Source of the DNA: Inia geoffrensis
Lineage: Eukaryota; Chordata; Mammalia; Artiodactyla; Iniidae
Reading direction: 5' to 3'
DNA: 64,000 nucleotides
Assembly (NCBI GenBank): GCA_036417435.1
Contig: CM070900.1
Coordinates: 35,937,496 to 36,001,495 of the forward strand
The notes beneath the pieces were generated by a model that saw nothing but the letters and a program-made list of their open reading frames with translations, was not told where the DNA came from and ran no database searches. A program made the translations under genes and the position numbers. Positions 9,691 to 20,065 of this stretch are shown here, one piece after another; position 1 is the stretch's first letter; every line of letters begins with the position of its first letter.

Positions 9691-10220
9691 CAAAACTCGT
9701 CACCTGCGAGAGAAAATCTGAACTGTGAATCAACCATCGCCAGGACTGACTGACCTAGCGACCCTCCAGCCAAAAAAGAGATTACTTCTCCCACGCAGAG
9801 AAGGCGAGAAGGAAAAAGCCTCTACCCGTGGCATCAGCGCTCCGAATGTAAGCATCTCTCCTCCTCCAGAGTCACTGGCTCCAAACACTTGCCTCTGGTG
9901 GAACTGAAATCATTATCGATCCAAAAGTGTTCTCTAAATGAGCTCGCAGTCTACCACAGCCGCCTGCAGACCGGCCAGGCTCCTAGGAGCAGCTGCTTCC
10001 TTGGTCAGCTCTTCCTGGCCCATATTTACTCTGAGAAATTAGAAGTTAAAAGTAAAAGCAAATAGAGATGGAATTTAATTATACTGAACAGAGACACAGT
10101 GTGCAAGGAATGCTGTTCTTCTCCTTTGATAAGCAGAAGAGAACGGCTGAGCTGGTACCCAGGCATTGCCCCAACTGACAACTCCGCTCTCTTCCCTGCC
10201 CGGCATCTCTGTCATCTAGC
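9691..10220. other. Unique sequence, no gene recognised
   Basis: Non-repetitive. Contains a 60-codon frame and smaller ones without recognisable domains. Confidence 0.45.
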
Positions 10221-10221
10221 G

Positions 10222-10436
10222 ATTGCATGTAAGCTCCGTCGGGGCAGGGACTGTGTCCCGTCACTCAACATGCTAGTATCTGTTAGGCTAGCTTTCAGCC
10301 GGAAATAACTGATGAAGAGGTTAAGAATGTCTTAAACCATTCTGCATTGATTGTTTTTAAGTGAGCAGCCCAGAGGAAGGCACCCTTAGGCTTGGTTGGG
10401 CAACTCAACCAAGCCATCAGGATCCAGGCTCTCCTG
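10222..10436 (+). repeat. L2 3' end followed by unassigned old repeat
   Basis: TGTAAGCTCCGTCGGGGCAG and GGACTGTGTCCCGTCACTCA (10229-10268) are L2-like. The next ~150 bp, starting TGTTAGGCTAGCTTTCAGCC, resembles a common mammalian fossil repeat whose family I cannot name with certainty. Confidence 0.5.
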
Positions 10437-10520
10437 TACAGTAGTCCCCCCCTTATCTGCAGTTTTGCTTCCTGTGGTCTCAGCAGTTGCCCCCCACCTA
10501 CCCCCAGGTCAACCGAGGAG
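10437..10520. mobile_element. Tigger/MER44-like DNA transposon terminus
   Basis: TACAGTAGTCCCCCCCTTAT, then GTTTTGCTTCCTGTGGTCTC and a CCCCAGGTCAACC block follow the terminal sequence of pogo/Tigger-type elements. Only one end is present. Confidence 0.55.
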
Positions 10521-10861
10521 GGGGTGAACGCTGTCAGCCAGGCAGGCGGGGACTTGTGTCAACACAATTTGTATTTTCAGGCTGGTGACATTTGGGTTGC
10601 CAGGGGACGAGACAGAGTTGGCTATGGTTTTCCCATACAGGGAATGTGACTTACGTAGATTCCCAGAGCAGGTGACACTGCTGGTGAGAAGCCCACCCAG
10701 GAAGCCAGAGGTCAGCCTCCCTGTTAGGATCTGAGGATTCTGCAAACAGAGTAGGAATCAGGGGAATCGCTGGCAGCCAGGACCACCTCTAGGATGTACA
10801 TGGAACCCGATTCACTACTCTCGCACTGGGTCAGATGGTCCTGTGGATGAAAAAGGTGTCC
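10521..10861. other. Unique sequence, no gene recognised
   Basis: No repeat or exon signature. Its last four bases, GTCC (10858-10861), form the left target duplication of the adjacent LTR. Confidence 0.45.
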
Positions 10862-11373
10862 TGCCATGTCAGTAAACAAAGGGTGTTTCAGCCATCAATC
10901 CACCGCAGCCGCCCCTGTGGTGAGCCCTGCGGGAACTCAGCATGGTGACAAATGGCTTCCGGGCTGCCAGGCTGCCCACTGCCAAGCCCTCAGCCGTGGC
11001 CGCCATCCCCAACTGTGCACCCTGAGGGGACTCAGGATGCACAAGAAGAGGACACTGGCCCCAGAGAGCTGAGGTGCATAGCAAAGGAATGATTTCAGTG
11101 AGCTCAGACTCTTGCATCTTCCCATACGTAGAAAAGTGCTAAATTCATTAACTTGAGCTCTCTGGTTTTCTTTAATTAATGGTAATCTTTTAACGTTCCG
11201 ACAACCTGGTCTTTGTTGCAAAAACCCTTATATATCCTACCTCCTTCCTTACCTCTTGGGAGCAGTCCCTCAGAGCTATCTGAGAGACTGTGTCCTGGGC
11301 TTGAGGTCCTCAGAAAGTCCGCTAAATAAAACAATTCTCAACTTTTAGGTTGTGCATTTGTTTTCAGTCGACA
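10862..11373 (+). mobile_element. Solo LTR of a class-I (gamma-like) endogenous retrovirus
   Basis: A 512-bp unit begins TG and ends CA (GTCGACA). It is flanked by an exact 4-bp direct repeat, GTCC, at 10858-10861 and 11374-11377, the size typical of class-I retroviruses. Promoter and processing signals are in order: a TATA box TTATATAT at 11228-11235, a poly(A) signal AATAAA at 11325-11330 and a TG-rich stretch after it (TTGTGCATTTG). There are no gag, pol or env remnants on either side, so the provirus has been reduced to one LTR by recombination. It has no coding capacity but could act as a promoter or poly(A) site. Confidence 0.85.
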
Positions 11374-11379
11374 GTCCCT

Positions 11380-11480
11380 TCTCCTCCTGGGGCCTCAATT
11401 TTCTCGTTTATAAGATGAAGGGGGGACAAATAAAAACGATGAAGGGATCACATTACATCTCTAAGGTCCTTTAACACTTG
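11380..11480 (+). repeat. MIR fragment
   Basis: GGGGCCTCAATTTTCTCGTT, TATAAGATGAAGGGGGGAC and the block at AAGGTCCTTTAACAC match the MIR middle region. Confidence 0.65.
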
Positions 11481-11582
11481 TGTTCAATTTTGTTAGTTAT
11501 AGAATCTGCAAACAAGAAAAATGTTAAAATAAATCAGAGCGATGCAACAGAGGATATGAATAAAGATATGGACCGACCATCA
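11481..11582. other. Unassigned A-rich sequence
   Basis: Short AT-rich spacer between two MIR copies. No feature is recognised. Confidence 0.4.
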
Positions 11583-12045
11583 GGCAATGATGCAGTGGTT
11601 GAGAATTGGGGCTTGAGACTCAGCTGGACTTGGCCTCAGGGCCAAGATCTGTCACTTAATATATGATCTCATGTTTTTTGGGGGGTTGTGTTTTTTTTTG
11701 GCGGCACGCGGGCCTCTCACTGTTGTGGCTTCTCCCGTTGCGGAGCATAGGCTCCAGATGCGCGGGCCCAGTGGCCATGGCTCACGGGCCCAGCCGCTCC
11801 GCGGCATGTGGGATCTTCCCGGACCGGCGCACGAACCTGCGTCCCCTGCATCGGCAGGCGGACTCTCAACCACTGTGCCACCAGGGAAGCCCTGATCTCA
11901 TGTTTTTAAGCCCAAGATGAGTTTTCCTTGTCTATGAAATGGAGATAATAATAGCGATCTCATGAAGGAGTGTGGAGAATTAAATAATACACTCATGTTG
12001 CCTGGTAAATTACCAGGCATATAGTAGGTGCTTCATAAACTGAAC
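11583..12045 (+). repeat. MIR split by a CHR SINE
   Basis: The left half (GCAATGATGCAGTGGTTGAG to about 11679) and the right half (TCTATGAAATGGAGATAATA to CATATAGTAGGTGCTTCATA) together make a nearly complete MIR in plus orientation. The SINE at 11680-11892 lies between them. Confidence 0.85.
11680..11892 (-). mobile_element. CHR-type SINE inserted in MIR
   Basis: Compact antisense copy with a short T run at 11691-11699 and the intact head CCACCAGGGAAGCCC at the right. Target duplication TGATCTCATGTTTTT at about 11664-11678 and 11893-11907. It is younger than the MIR. Confidence 0.95.
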
Positions 12046-12721
12046 TTTCAACAAAACCAAAAAGATGAATCCGCAAGGGAGAGTCTTCCTTTAAGACTTC
12101 AGGAATCTCCATATCGTGGTTTTGGTTTCCAAGTCTTTGTTGCAATAGAACTATCCTTTTTCTGACTGCCAACTTTGAGTTCAAGGAAGGCGCCAGGACC
12201 GTCATACTTCCTGAAGCTTGATGACTACATGGTTTATAAAGGGTACTGCCGGGCTTCGCCCTGGACTCAGGGAGCCCTGCAGAGGCCCTCTATTCTGGCA
12301 AGGGTCCGCCTTTCTTCCTTTTGTGGGCCTTGTCTAGTTGGATAGCCAAATAAAAGTTTCTGCCCACTCACATTCAAAACTCTATTCGTTAATGGGATGC
12401 AATTCACATTACGTGCCACTAATGACCCTAGGAGAACAGTAAAAATTAATAAAGAACTACAGTTTAATTGTTTGATAATGACAGGGAGTTCCAAAGTGTC
12501 CTCTTAAGTAACAAAATTAACATTTAAACTAGTTCAGTCGAAGAACCTTCCCTTAAATGTAACGCTTCACTATTAGTGTGGCTTATTTATTTCTTTATTA
12601 TGTCTTTGGGCAGCTCTGAAATATCAGAAATGTGTAGTGAACCTTGAGAAGCTGCCCAGTGTTCCAGAATAGTGAGTAGCCTGTCTGCAGAGTTTCAGGT
12701 GAAGTGTGGATGGTTCCCCAC

Positions 12722-12724
<3 letters not shown>
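12046..12724. other. Unique sequence, no gene recognised
   Basis: No repeat family or coding signature is recognised. AT-rich from 12470 on. Confidence 0.45.

Positions 12725-12765
<41 letters not shown>
12725..12765. repeat. (CA)n microsatellite
   Basis: About 20 uninterrupted AC units, so likely polymorphic in length. Confidence 0.97.
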
Positions 12766-12770
<5 letters not shown>

Positions 12771-12930
12771 ATCAGGCTGTCCTACGTTTATTTAACCAGG
12801 GATAGAGAAGCTTCTCAGAAACTACTGCCTCTTCCTAAAGGGAGATGGGGGATGTGCGGAGCTGTCAAAACACTGCCCAGGGTAGGGTCCTAGAGAATCT
12901 CAGAAAAGAAATGTATGCTATGATGTCATT

Positions 12931-13032
12931 CTTTTTTTCTTTCGGCTGCATGGCTGCGGGACGAGGGATCAAACCCGAGCCCTCAGCAGTGACAGCGTGG
13001 AGTCTTAACCACTGGACCACCAGCGAATTCCC
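12931..13032 (-). mobile_element. CHR-related SINE, short (~100 bp) form
   Basis: Antisense tRNA-like unit with a CTTTTTTTCTTTCGGCTGCA tail side, AGGGATCAAACCCGAGCC (B-box region) and CCACTGGACCACCAGC head. Target duplication GATGTCATT/GACGTCATT at 12922-12930 and 13034-13042. Confidence 0.85.
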
Positions 13033-13103
13033 AGACGTCATTATTTTACACTGGAGCGTATACTGCTATTCCAGGGTACTCTCTGGACTTTTGTTGAAGG
13101 GAA

Positions 13104-13621
13104 TGTGGTAGTTTTCAGATATGCCCATAAAGAGTGGAGTCTAATTTCCTTCCCCTTGAACATGAGGAGGATTTAGTGATTCTCTTCCAACGAATAAAAT
13201 GTTGCAGAAGTGACGCGGTGTGACTTGAGAATTAGGCTGTAAAACGGATTCAGCTTCCACCTGGCTGTCCCTTGAGATGCCTGCCCTTGGAATCCAGCCA
13301 TCATGTTGTGAGGAGGCCCAGGCACAGGAAGAAGCCACACGTGGGTGTCTCGGCCCACAGACCCAGCGAGGTCCCCAGGCCGGCAACACCATCACCCTCC
13401 AGACTCATAACTGGAGGAGACTTTAGATGATTCCAGCACCCAGCCTTCAACCCTCCTGCTCCCACACCTGAGGCCCCAGACCTGGAGCATCAGACACAGG
13501 TCATGCCCCCTGTATTCTGAATTCCTGACCCACAGAAACCGTGAGACATAGTCAGTGATATGCATTATTTTAAGCCACGAAATTTGGAGATAAGCTGTTA
13601 CACGGCAATAGATGACTCACA
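13104..13621 (+). mobile_element. MLT1-like ERVL-MaLR LTR, apparently full length
   Basis: Starts TGTGGTAG and ends GACTCACA. The internal order is that of MLT1 LTRs: CAACGAATAAAATGTTGCAG, AGAAGTGACGCGGTGTGACT, GCCATCATGTTGTGAGGAGG, CTGAATTCCTGACCCACAGA and TTTTAAGCCACGAAATTTGG. Flanks GGGAA (13099-13103) and GAGAA (13622-13626) look like a decayed 5-bp target duplication. No internal retroviral region, so it is a solo LTR. Confidence 0.85.
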
Positions 13622-14135
13622 GAGAAAATTTTACAGACATGGGTCTCTTGGTTCTTGAACCAAAACCTTAACGGCCAGCAGGGACTGACTCACACAGGGC
13701 AGAGGGGAATGACGAAGGAGGGCTCGGCTGTGGCTGACCACAGCCCCAGCCCCCAGCCTCCCAACATGCTCATCACCTGCTGAATGACACACCCCAACAG
13801 AAGCTCTGTAGTCCTGAGCAACTTTAAGGTTGAAGGGTTTTCTTATAATTCACAGAGATAGGACTAGGCACGGTTTATCTACCTGGGATACTTGCTTTCC
13901 CTGAACAGCTAAGGACTGGCACTGATAATCCCTCAAAAGTGGCCTCTCAGAGAGCCCCATCATGTTGTGGCTCATTTCACACATGCTTGGGAGAGAGGAA
14001 AAGCCAACAGGGAAGGAACAGCTGTGCTCTGGGACCCGTCATGCCCACTCCCCCACCCTGGACCCAAACTCCATGCCCCACGTCCACTCTCTCACGCCAG
14101 CACTGCTATCTTCCCAGGCCAGGCCAGCTGTCTTC
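13622..14135. other. Unique sequence, no gene recognised
   Basis: GC-moderate, non-repetitive. Overlapping frames of 60-110 codons occur in several phases, which argues against a real coding exon. Confidence 0.45.
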
Positions 14136-14930
14136 TTATGCATTCATTCATTCATTCATTCAATATGTATCGGGTGCCTACTGCATCAGGGGAGACAGAC
14201 ATTAAACAACAAATCATACAAACAAAGAATTCTACTTGTCCTAAGCACTTGGAGGGAGAAGTACAAGGTCCTCTGGGGAACTAGGGATATTTAAGTTGAG
14301 ATCTGAAAATTTAGAGAATGAGTGAAGCAGACAGGGGTGCGGTGGGGGCCTAGGGAGAGAGCATTCCAAACAAAAGGCCACTCTAGGGCTTCCCTGGTGG
14401 CGCAGAGGTTAAGAATCCGCCTGCCAATGCAGGGGACACAGGTTCGAGCCCTGGCCCAGGAAGATCCCACATGCCGTGGAGCAACTAAGCCCGTGCGCCA
14501 CAACTACTGAGCCTGCGTGCCACAACTACTGAAGCCCGCGTGCCTAGAGCCCGTGCTCCACAACAAGAGAAGCCAGTGCGATGAGAAGCCCGCACACCGC
14601 AACGAAGAGTAGCCCCCGCTTGCTGCACTTAGAGAAAGCCCGCGTGCAGCAACAAAGACCCAACACAGCCAAAAAAAAATTAAATAAATAAAGGCCACTC
14701 TATAGGAAGAAAGTGTGTGTGTGGTTTCTGGGGACTTAAAGAATGATCAGTCAGATGCCGGTCAGAAGTGGAGGAAGCAAGACAGTGCCCCCAGAAGAGT
14801 CTGGGGATTGAGGGAGCAACCAGACCATGTGGGGCAATACAGGAAGATCTCATCTATATTCTAAGCACAACAGGCAACCACTGAAGGGTTTAAAGCAGGA
14901 GAATGACAGGGTCAAATTTCACCTGTCAAA
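14136..14930 (-). repeat. L2, antisense, with (TTCA)n end, split by a SINE
   Basis: It begins with a TTCATTCATTCATTCATTCA run (14141-14163) and a TATCGGGTGCCTACTGCATC block, the antisense L2 3' end. It continues to AGGCAACCACTGAAGGGTTT and GACAGGGTCAAATTTCACC, the antisense of the L2 reverse-transcriptase/UTR region. The CHR SINE at 14386-14689 interrupts it. Old and non-coding. Confidence 0.75.
14386..14689 (+). mobile_element. CHR-type SINE, long form, inserted in L2
   Basis: It carries the extra 3' module missing from compact copies (GAGAAAGCCCGCGTGCAGCA, then CAAAGACCCAACACAGCC) and a TAAATAAATA tail. Exact target duplication AAAGGCCACTCTA at 14373-14385 and 14690-14702. Confidence 0.96.
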
Positions 14931-14939
14931 GCATCTCGG

Positions 14940-15525
14940 TCCCCTAGCCCCATTATTTCCCATTTGTGTGTACACCTCTGTACAACCCAGATCACATTAT
15001 ATTATAGGTAGTTGTTTAGATATCTTTCTCCCCCACAGTGCTGATGGTCTCTTGAGAGCAGAGGCCATGTCGTAACCATATTTATAATTCCATTAGGCTC
15101 CCTACTGTTCTTGGGATCAAGTGCAAAATCCTTCTGCAGCCTGCAAGGCCTTGCACCATCTGTCCCTCGCCCACCTCCCCAGGATCATCTTAGTCACTTC
15201 CTTTGCTCTCCAGTCATTCATCATGGTCCAACCACTCTGGCAGACGTGTCACTTCCTCAGACGCCTTCCAAGATGCCCTAGCTAGGATAGGGCCCCTGCT
15301 AAATATTCTCAGGGAAACCAATGCTTCTCCATCAGACTACCTACCAGGATTTATATCACCACTCATACACATCATTGCTTTAATATCTGTCCCCCTCGTA
15401 AACTGTCAGTTTCGTGAAAGCAGAGAACGCGTCTGCCTTGGTCACCGGGACCTGGCACTTTGACGCTTATAGTTGGCATTCCACAAAGAGTTGCTGAACG
15501 ACAGAATGAAGGAGTAAGAATGCAT
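14940..15525 (+). repeat. L2, plus strand (about two adjoining pieces)
   Basis: TTGAGAGCAGAGGCCATGTC near 15052 is an L2 3' end. From about 15090 the pattern restarts with GGGATCAAGTGCAAAATCCT and AAGGCCTTGCACCATCTGTC and ends with TGGCACTTTGACGCTTATAG and a CGACAGAATGAAGGAG tail, again L2. An L2 on the opposite strand lies immediately to the left. Confidence 0.7.
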
Positions 15526-15938
15526 CAATGGGCAAATGAATGGGTGATTTCATGTATGATTCCAGCGGCCACCCAGGCAAATTCAACAGCTGATGTTGGA
15601 CACCTCTCTCTGATCACCCTCCAGGCCCTTCTATGACATCACCTCTTTGCTGGCCTCACTGACTCTCCACTGGAAGAAGCCAATGTTAGTGAAGGCTTTA
15701 TGGAATAAATGGAAAGTAGAAATGGGTAGAGAAGTCCAGGAAGGCATTTCTGGCAATCTCTGAGTAGTTATTACCTTAATCCTTCTGCCAAGCAAGAGGA
15801 GGAAAGCTGGCAAACACCCACGCTCAGTCAACAAGTCCACGTAAATGCCGACATGTATAGGACCTCGGCTGCGTTCATAAGCTTTCCAAGTCCAAAGTCT
15901 TTTATAGGAGCTAATGGGATCAAATACAGTCCGTCAGG
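15526..15938. other. Unique sequence, no gene recognised
   Basis: Non-repetitive. No exon or RNA gene recognised. Confidence 0.45.
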
Positions 15939-15939
15939 T

Positions 15940-16172
15940 CACTGCTTCTCAAGCTATCTCTGGTAAAGGGCCAGGTTTTACTTTTGTTTTCAATCTGCCA
16001 CAGATCAATACTTTATAAAATAACGGGAGTTATATACTTGGATGAGGCAGCAATGTCAAATTGCTATAAAAGTTTTTAAATGCTTACTTACCGTTTCTGT
16101 ACTCATTTCTTCATGTGTAACAAATATTTCTAGACCTACATCCATCTGCAAATCACACTTTGAGTAGCACTG
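15940..16172. mobile_element. hAT-like non-autonomous DNA transposon
   Basis: The ends form an inverted repeat: CACTGCTTCTCAAGCT at the left, and the reverse complement of the right end reads CAGTGCTACTCAAAGTG. The body includes AAAGGGCCAGGTTTTACTTT and AATCTGCCACAGATCAATAC. Flanks CGTCAGGT/ATCCAGGT could be a decayed 8-bp duplication. Probably the MER63/Blackjack group, but the name is uncertain. Confidence 0.65.
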
Positions 16173-16315
16173 ATCCAGGTCAGCACTTGTACTCCCACTG
16201 CCTCATTCCTCAACCACGGCAGAAATTGCTAATCAGTCATCACATATTTCCCCATGAAGCCCATGCTTGGTTTTAAAATCTTCCTCATCCCAGTGTTCAA
16301 GACAGCCACTACCCT

Positions 16316-17235
16316 TCATACCTGTTAGAATGTCTATTATCAAATAGACTAGAAATAACAAGTGTTGGCGAGGGTATGGGGAAAAGGGAACCCTCGTGCC
16401 CTGTTGTGGGAATGTGAACTGGTACAGCCAGTATGGAAAACAGTACGGAGGTTCCTTTAAAAACCAAAACATGGGCTTCCCTGGTGGTGCAGTGGTTGAG
16501 AATCTGCCTGCCAATGCAGGGGACGTGGGTTCGAGCCCTGGTCTGGGAAGATCCCACATGCCGTGGAGCAACTGGGCCCGTGAGCCACAACTACTGAGCC
16601 TGTGCCTCTGGAGCCTGTGCTCCATAACAAGAGAGGCCGCAACAGTGAGAGGCCCGCGCACCGCGATGAAGAGTGGCCCCCTGCTCGCCACAACTAGAGA
16701 AAGCCCTCACACAGAAACGAAGACCCAACACAGCCAAAAATAAATAAATAAATAAGTAAAATTTTAAAAAAGAAAATAAACTTGTTAAAAAAACCACAAC
16801 TACCGTATGATCCAGCAATTCCACTTCTGGGTATCTACCTGAAGAAAACAAAAACACTAACTCCAAAAGATACATGCACCCCCATGTTCAATGCAGCATT
16901 ATTTACAATAGCCAAGATATTGGAAACTACCCAAGTGTCCATCGATGGATGAATGGATAAAGAAATTATGGTGTATATATCTACAATGGAATATTTTATT
17001 CAGCCATAAAATAGAACCAAACCTTGCGATATGTAACAACATAAATGGACCTCAAGGGCATTGGGCTAAATGAAGTAAGTCAGACTGAGAAAGACAAATT
17101 AGAGTATGATCTCCCTTATAGGTAGAGTGTTTTTTCAAAAAGAAAAAAGCTTATACATACAGAGAACAAATTGGTGGTTGCCAGAGGTGGAGGGGGAGAA
17201 ATGGGTGAAGGGAGTTAAAAGATATTTAAAAGAAA
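16316..17235 (+). mobile_element. L1 fragment (old ORF2 3' part), split by a SINE
   Basis: The left part (ACCTGTTAGAATGTCTATTA to GTACGGAGGTTCCTTTAA) and the right part (GTATGATCCAGCAATTCCAC to AACAAATTGGTGGTTGCCAG) are contiguous in L1 ORF2 and the 3' UTR. Frames are broken. The CHR SINE at 16473-16783 divides it. Confidence 0.9.
16473..16783 (+). mobile_element. CHR-type SINE, long form, inserted in L1
   Basis: Long form with the CAACTAGAGAAAGCCCTCAC module and an AAATAAATAAATAAATAAGT tail. Near-identical flanks TTAAAAACCAAAACA and TTAAAAAAACCACAAC look like the target duplication. Confidence 0.94.
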
Positions 17236-17249
17236 GTAACCCTGTAACC

Positions 17250-17350
17250 TTTACCTGTCATCTTCCAATTCTTCCTTCCCCTACAGCCCCAGTTCTAAGC
17301 AATCGCTAATCTGTTTTCTGTCTTCTGTCTTCCCTGTTCCGGACATTTTA
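17250..17350 (-). repeat. Small antisense L1 3' UTR fragment
   Basis: CGCTAATCTGTTTTCTGTCT and CCGGACATTTTATACATTT are the antisense of the L1 UTR motif for VAGGTGGAG-type copies. It faces the L1 on its left. Confidence 0.55.
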
Positions 17351-18225
17351 TACATTTGAAAAAAAGGCAGTCACAACCATGTACACAATCAGGGATACCA
17401 TGGGAAATGAAACTTGTTTACCATCCCTACTTTACATGGTCCACAGGCTCACCATTTGTCATACTCACACCCAGGATAAGGAAATGTCTCTATTTTTGTA
17501 TCCAGCCTAATGAAAAGTTCATGACATATGACCATCTATCTCATCAACGGAGTCCCTCCTGATCATTCAGTCCATTAACAATCTTTTTGCAGCTTGAGAA
17601 GCCCTTAATTCACACGTAACTACAAGAAGACATAGCAATCTATACCACAAACACCAACTTCTGCTATGTTCTCAGATGTAAACTATGTGGACTGCATTTG
17701 GGAACATGACATCGCTAGCTCTTCATTGCTTTGACTCTCCCCTCAAATTCTCCATCCTTACAGCTCACCTGCTTCCATTTCATGTTGTCACAGGGGCTCA
17801 TTCACAATGGATTATTTTCACTTCTCATTACCCTCTTTAGCACAACATGAGGTTTTCATTCCTCCCACGTTCAATCTTTTCCCCAAGCAAGATTAAAACC
17901 CCTTGACCCTTCTTGGGTCACCATCAGGCTGTAAGCCAACCCCCAGTCATGGCCACTGAGAGGCCAGAGAAGCAGCTGCCACGAGGCGGAGAGAATTGAT
18001 CTGGTGTCTGCAGGCTTCAGATCTGAAACTCACTTGTGGAGAAAGGCAAGTTTCACTTTGAACCTTTTCTCTCAACCTCCCCTCTAAAGTTCTCTTTGAA
18101 ATGTGTTTGCAACTTCTTCTTGGTCCCTGTAAACCACAGAATCACAGACTGTTAGCCCTAGAATATGCCTTAAAGGGCATCTGGCTCATCCAAAGTCCTC
18201 TTCTGAGTAGTGGGGGGAACAGTGA
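17351..18225. other. Unique block (~870 bp), L3/CR1-like tail at the end
   Basis: No repeat is recognised over most of this stretch. Near 18137-18195, CAGAATCACAGACTGTTAGC and AAAGGGCATCTGGCTCATCC resemble the tail of CR1/L3-type elements. No exon is evident. It is a plausible place for conserved non-coding sequence. Confidence 0.4.
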
Positions 18226-18229
18226 GGTC

Positions 18230-18640
18230 AGTGTGGGGAGTCAGCAGACGTGAGCCCTTCTCACTAACCAGTGATGACCTTAGAAGAGGTGATCCACGCC
18301 TCTGAGGCTGTTTCCAAGGAAGGCAGATAAGATCCCTAAAATGCGGTGATTATGACCCACTCACGGGGCTAGTTGGGAATAAAATGAGGTGATGGGAACA
18401 AAAGTGGTTTGAGGGGCTTCCCTGGTGGCGCAGTGGTTGAGAGTCCGCCTGCCGATGCAGGGGACGCGGGTTCGTGCCGCGGTCCGGGAAGATCCCACAT
18501 GCCGCGCGGCGGCTGGGCCCGTGAGCCGTGGCCGCTGAGCCTGCGCGTCCGGAGCCTGTGCTCCGCAACGGGAGAGGCCGCAACAGTGAGAGGCCCGCGT
18601 ACCGCAAAAAAAAAAAAAAAAAAGTGCTTTGAAATGAAAG
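18230..18640 (+). repeat. MIR split by a CHR SINE
   Basis: CTTAGAAGAGGTGATCCACG, GATCCCTAAAATGCGGTGAT and GGAATAAAATGAGGTGATGG form a diverged MIR. It resumes after the SINE as AGTGCTTTGAAATGAAAGC. Confidence 0.65.
18413..18620 (+). mobile_element. CHR-type SINE, compact form
   Basis: Full length, high CpG, A tail of about 18. Target duplication AAAGTGGTTTGA at 18401-18412 and AAAGTGCTTTGA at 18621-18632. Confidence 0.96.
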
Positions 18641-18934
18641 CACCGTGTGAATGTGGGGATTTTAACAGTCCTCAGCACTGCAGTCAACTAGAGGCCAATA
18701 TCAGAGTAGAAGCAGTGGGAGGAGAAAGAGAGGGTGATCCAAGGCGCCTTTTGACAAAGACCTTTTTTGACAACTTGGGAGCTGAAATTAATTTAAGGAA
18801 AGGGATTAGGGTGTTTTGGACCATTTGTATTCTGAGCAAGGAAGGAAAGTATTTAGTAACTTGATCCAGGATGGTGGTCATGACAGAAAAAAGTGGACAA
18901 ATTCAAAAATATTTATGAGGTAACATTATCAGGC
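18641..18934. other. Unique sequence, no gene recognised
   Basis: No recognisable family. Open frames here continue from the adjacent SINE and are not meaningful. Confidence 0.4.
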
Positions 18935-19516
18935 TAAGCGTCCATCAGCAGATGAATGGATAAAGAAAATGTGAGGGATATATACATAGAGTGGAATATT
19001 GTTCAGCCATTAAAAAGAAGGAAATTCTGCCATTTGGGACAACTTGGATGGACCTTGAGGGCATTATGCTAAGTGAAATAAGTCAGGCGGAGAAAGACCA
19101 ACGCTGTATGATCTCATGTATGTGTAGAAATCTTTTAAAAAGTGAAACCAAACTCATAGAAAAAGAGAACAGGTGTGTGTTTACTAGAATCGGGGGGGGG
19201 GGCAGGGTGCAGAGGAATTAGATGAAGGTGGTCAGAAGGTTCAAACCTCCAGTTACGAGATAAATAAGTTCTGGGGATGTCATGTACAACATGATGACTA
19301 CAGCTAACACTCCTGTAGGACATATTTGAAAAAAGCTAAGGGAGCAAACCCTACAAGTTCTCATCACAAGGAGAATAAATGTTTTTGTGCCTATATGAGA
19401 TGGATGTTAACTAAACTATGGTATTTGTAGGTACGTCAAGTCATTACACTGTACCCCTTATACAGCAAGTCGTTATGCTATATGTCAATGATATCTCAAT
19501 AAAACTGGGGGAAAAA
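18935..19516 (+). mobile_element. L1 3' end (L1M type)
   Basis: GATGAATGGATAAAGAAAAT, GAATATTGTTCAGCCATTAA, TCATGTACAACATGATGACT in the UTR and the end CAATGATATCTCAATAAAAC. A poly-G run (19191-19201) replaces part of the usual G-rich UTR tract. ORF2 is broken. Confidence 0.9.
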
Positions 19517-19519
19517 CCC

Positions 19520-20065
19520 ATCAGGGCTAGGTGATGGATTGGATACGGGAAGAGAGAAGGAGAAGCTATGTTCAGGGTGCCATTTCTGTCTTATTTAACT
19601 GGAGATAAGAAAACACCAGAAGAGATTCAAGTGGGTGGGGCACAGAAGGGAGATCACAGACTTGCTTCCGCACATGTTGAGTTTGACTCGCCCTTGGGGC
19701 ACCCAAGCAGATAGGCTAAATAGGCCATTGGAGCTGAGGGGTTCTGTGTAGCTCAAGATATAAAAGGTTGAATCTATCCATGTAGGTGGGAAGTAAAGTA
19801 ATTGGCTAGGATGAGATCACCTAGGGAGAGAAGACAGGGTGGGAAAAGAAAGGGACCTAGGACAAGTCTATGGACAAGGGACCATAATATTTAATGACGG
19901 AGGAGGACGAAACTTAAGAGAAATTGAGGCAAGGTCAAAGAGACAGAAGGAAAAGCAGAGAGTGTTTTTAAGCAAGGGAAGAGAGTAATTCAAGAAGAAA
20001 GAAATGGCCAGTAGCACCAAGCGCTGATAAGGGTCATTGAAGATGAAGACAGATAAATCTCCATC
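19520..20065 (-). repeat. L2, antisense
   Basis: The order of CATGTTGAGTTTGACTCGC, TTGGGGCACCCAAGCAGATA, GATGAGATCACCTAGGGAGA and AGCGCTGATAAGGGTCATTG follows the antisense of the L2 reverse-transcriptase reading frame. Stops and indels abound. Confidence 0.75.

Noticed and set aside
14141..14163. (TTCA)n as a CRISPR-like or satellite array
   Set aside because: It is the usual tetranucleotide end of an antisense L2; no spacers.
16233..16691. 152-codon antisense frame
   Set aside because: Derived from the antisense of L1 and CHR SINE.
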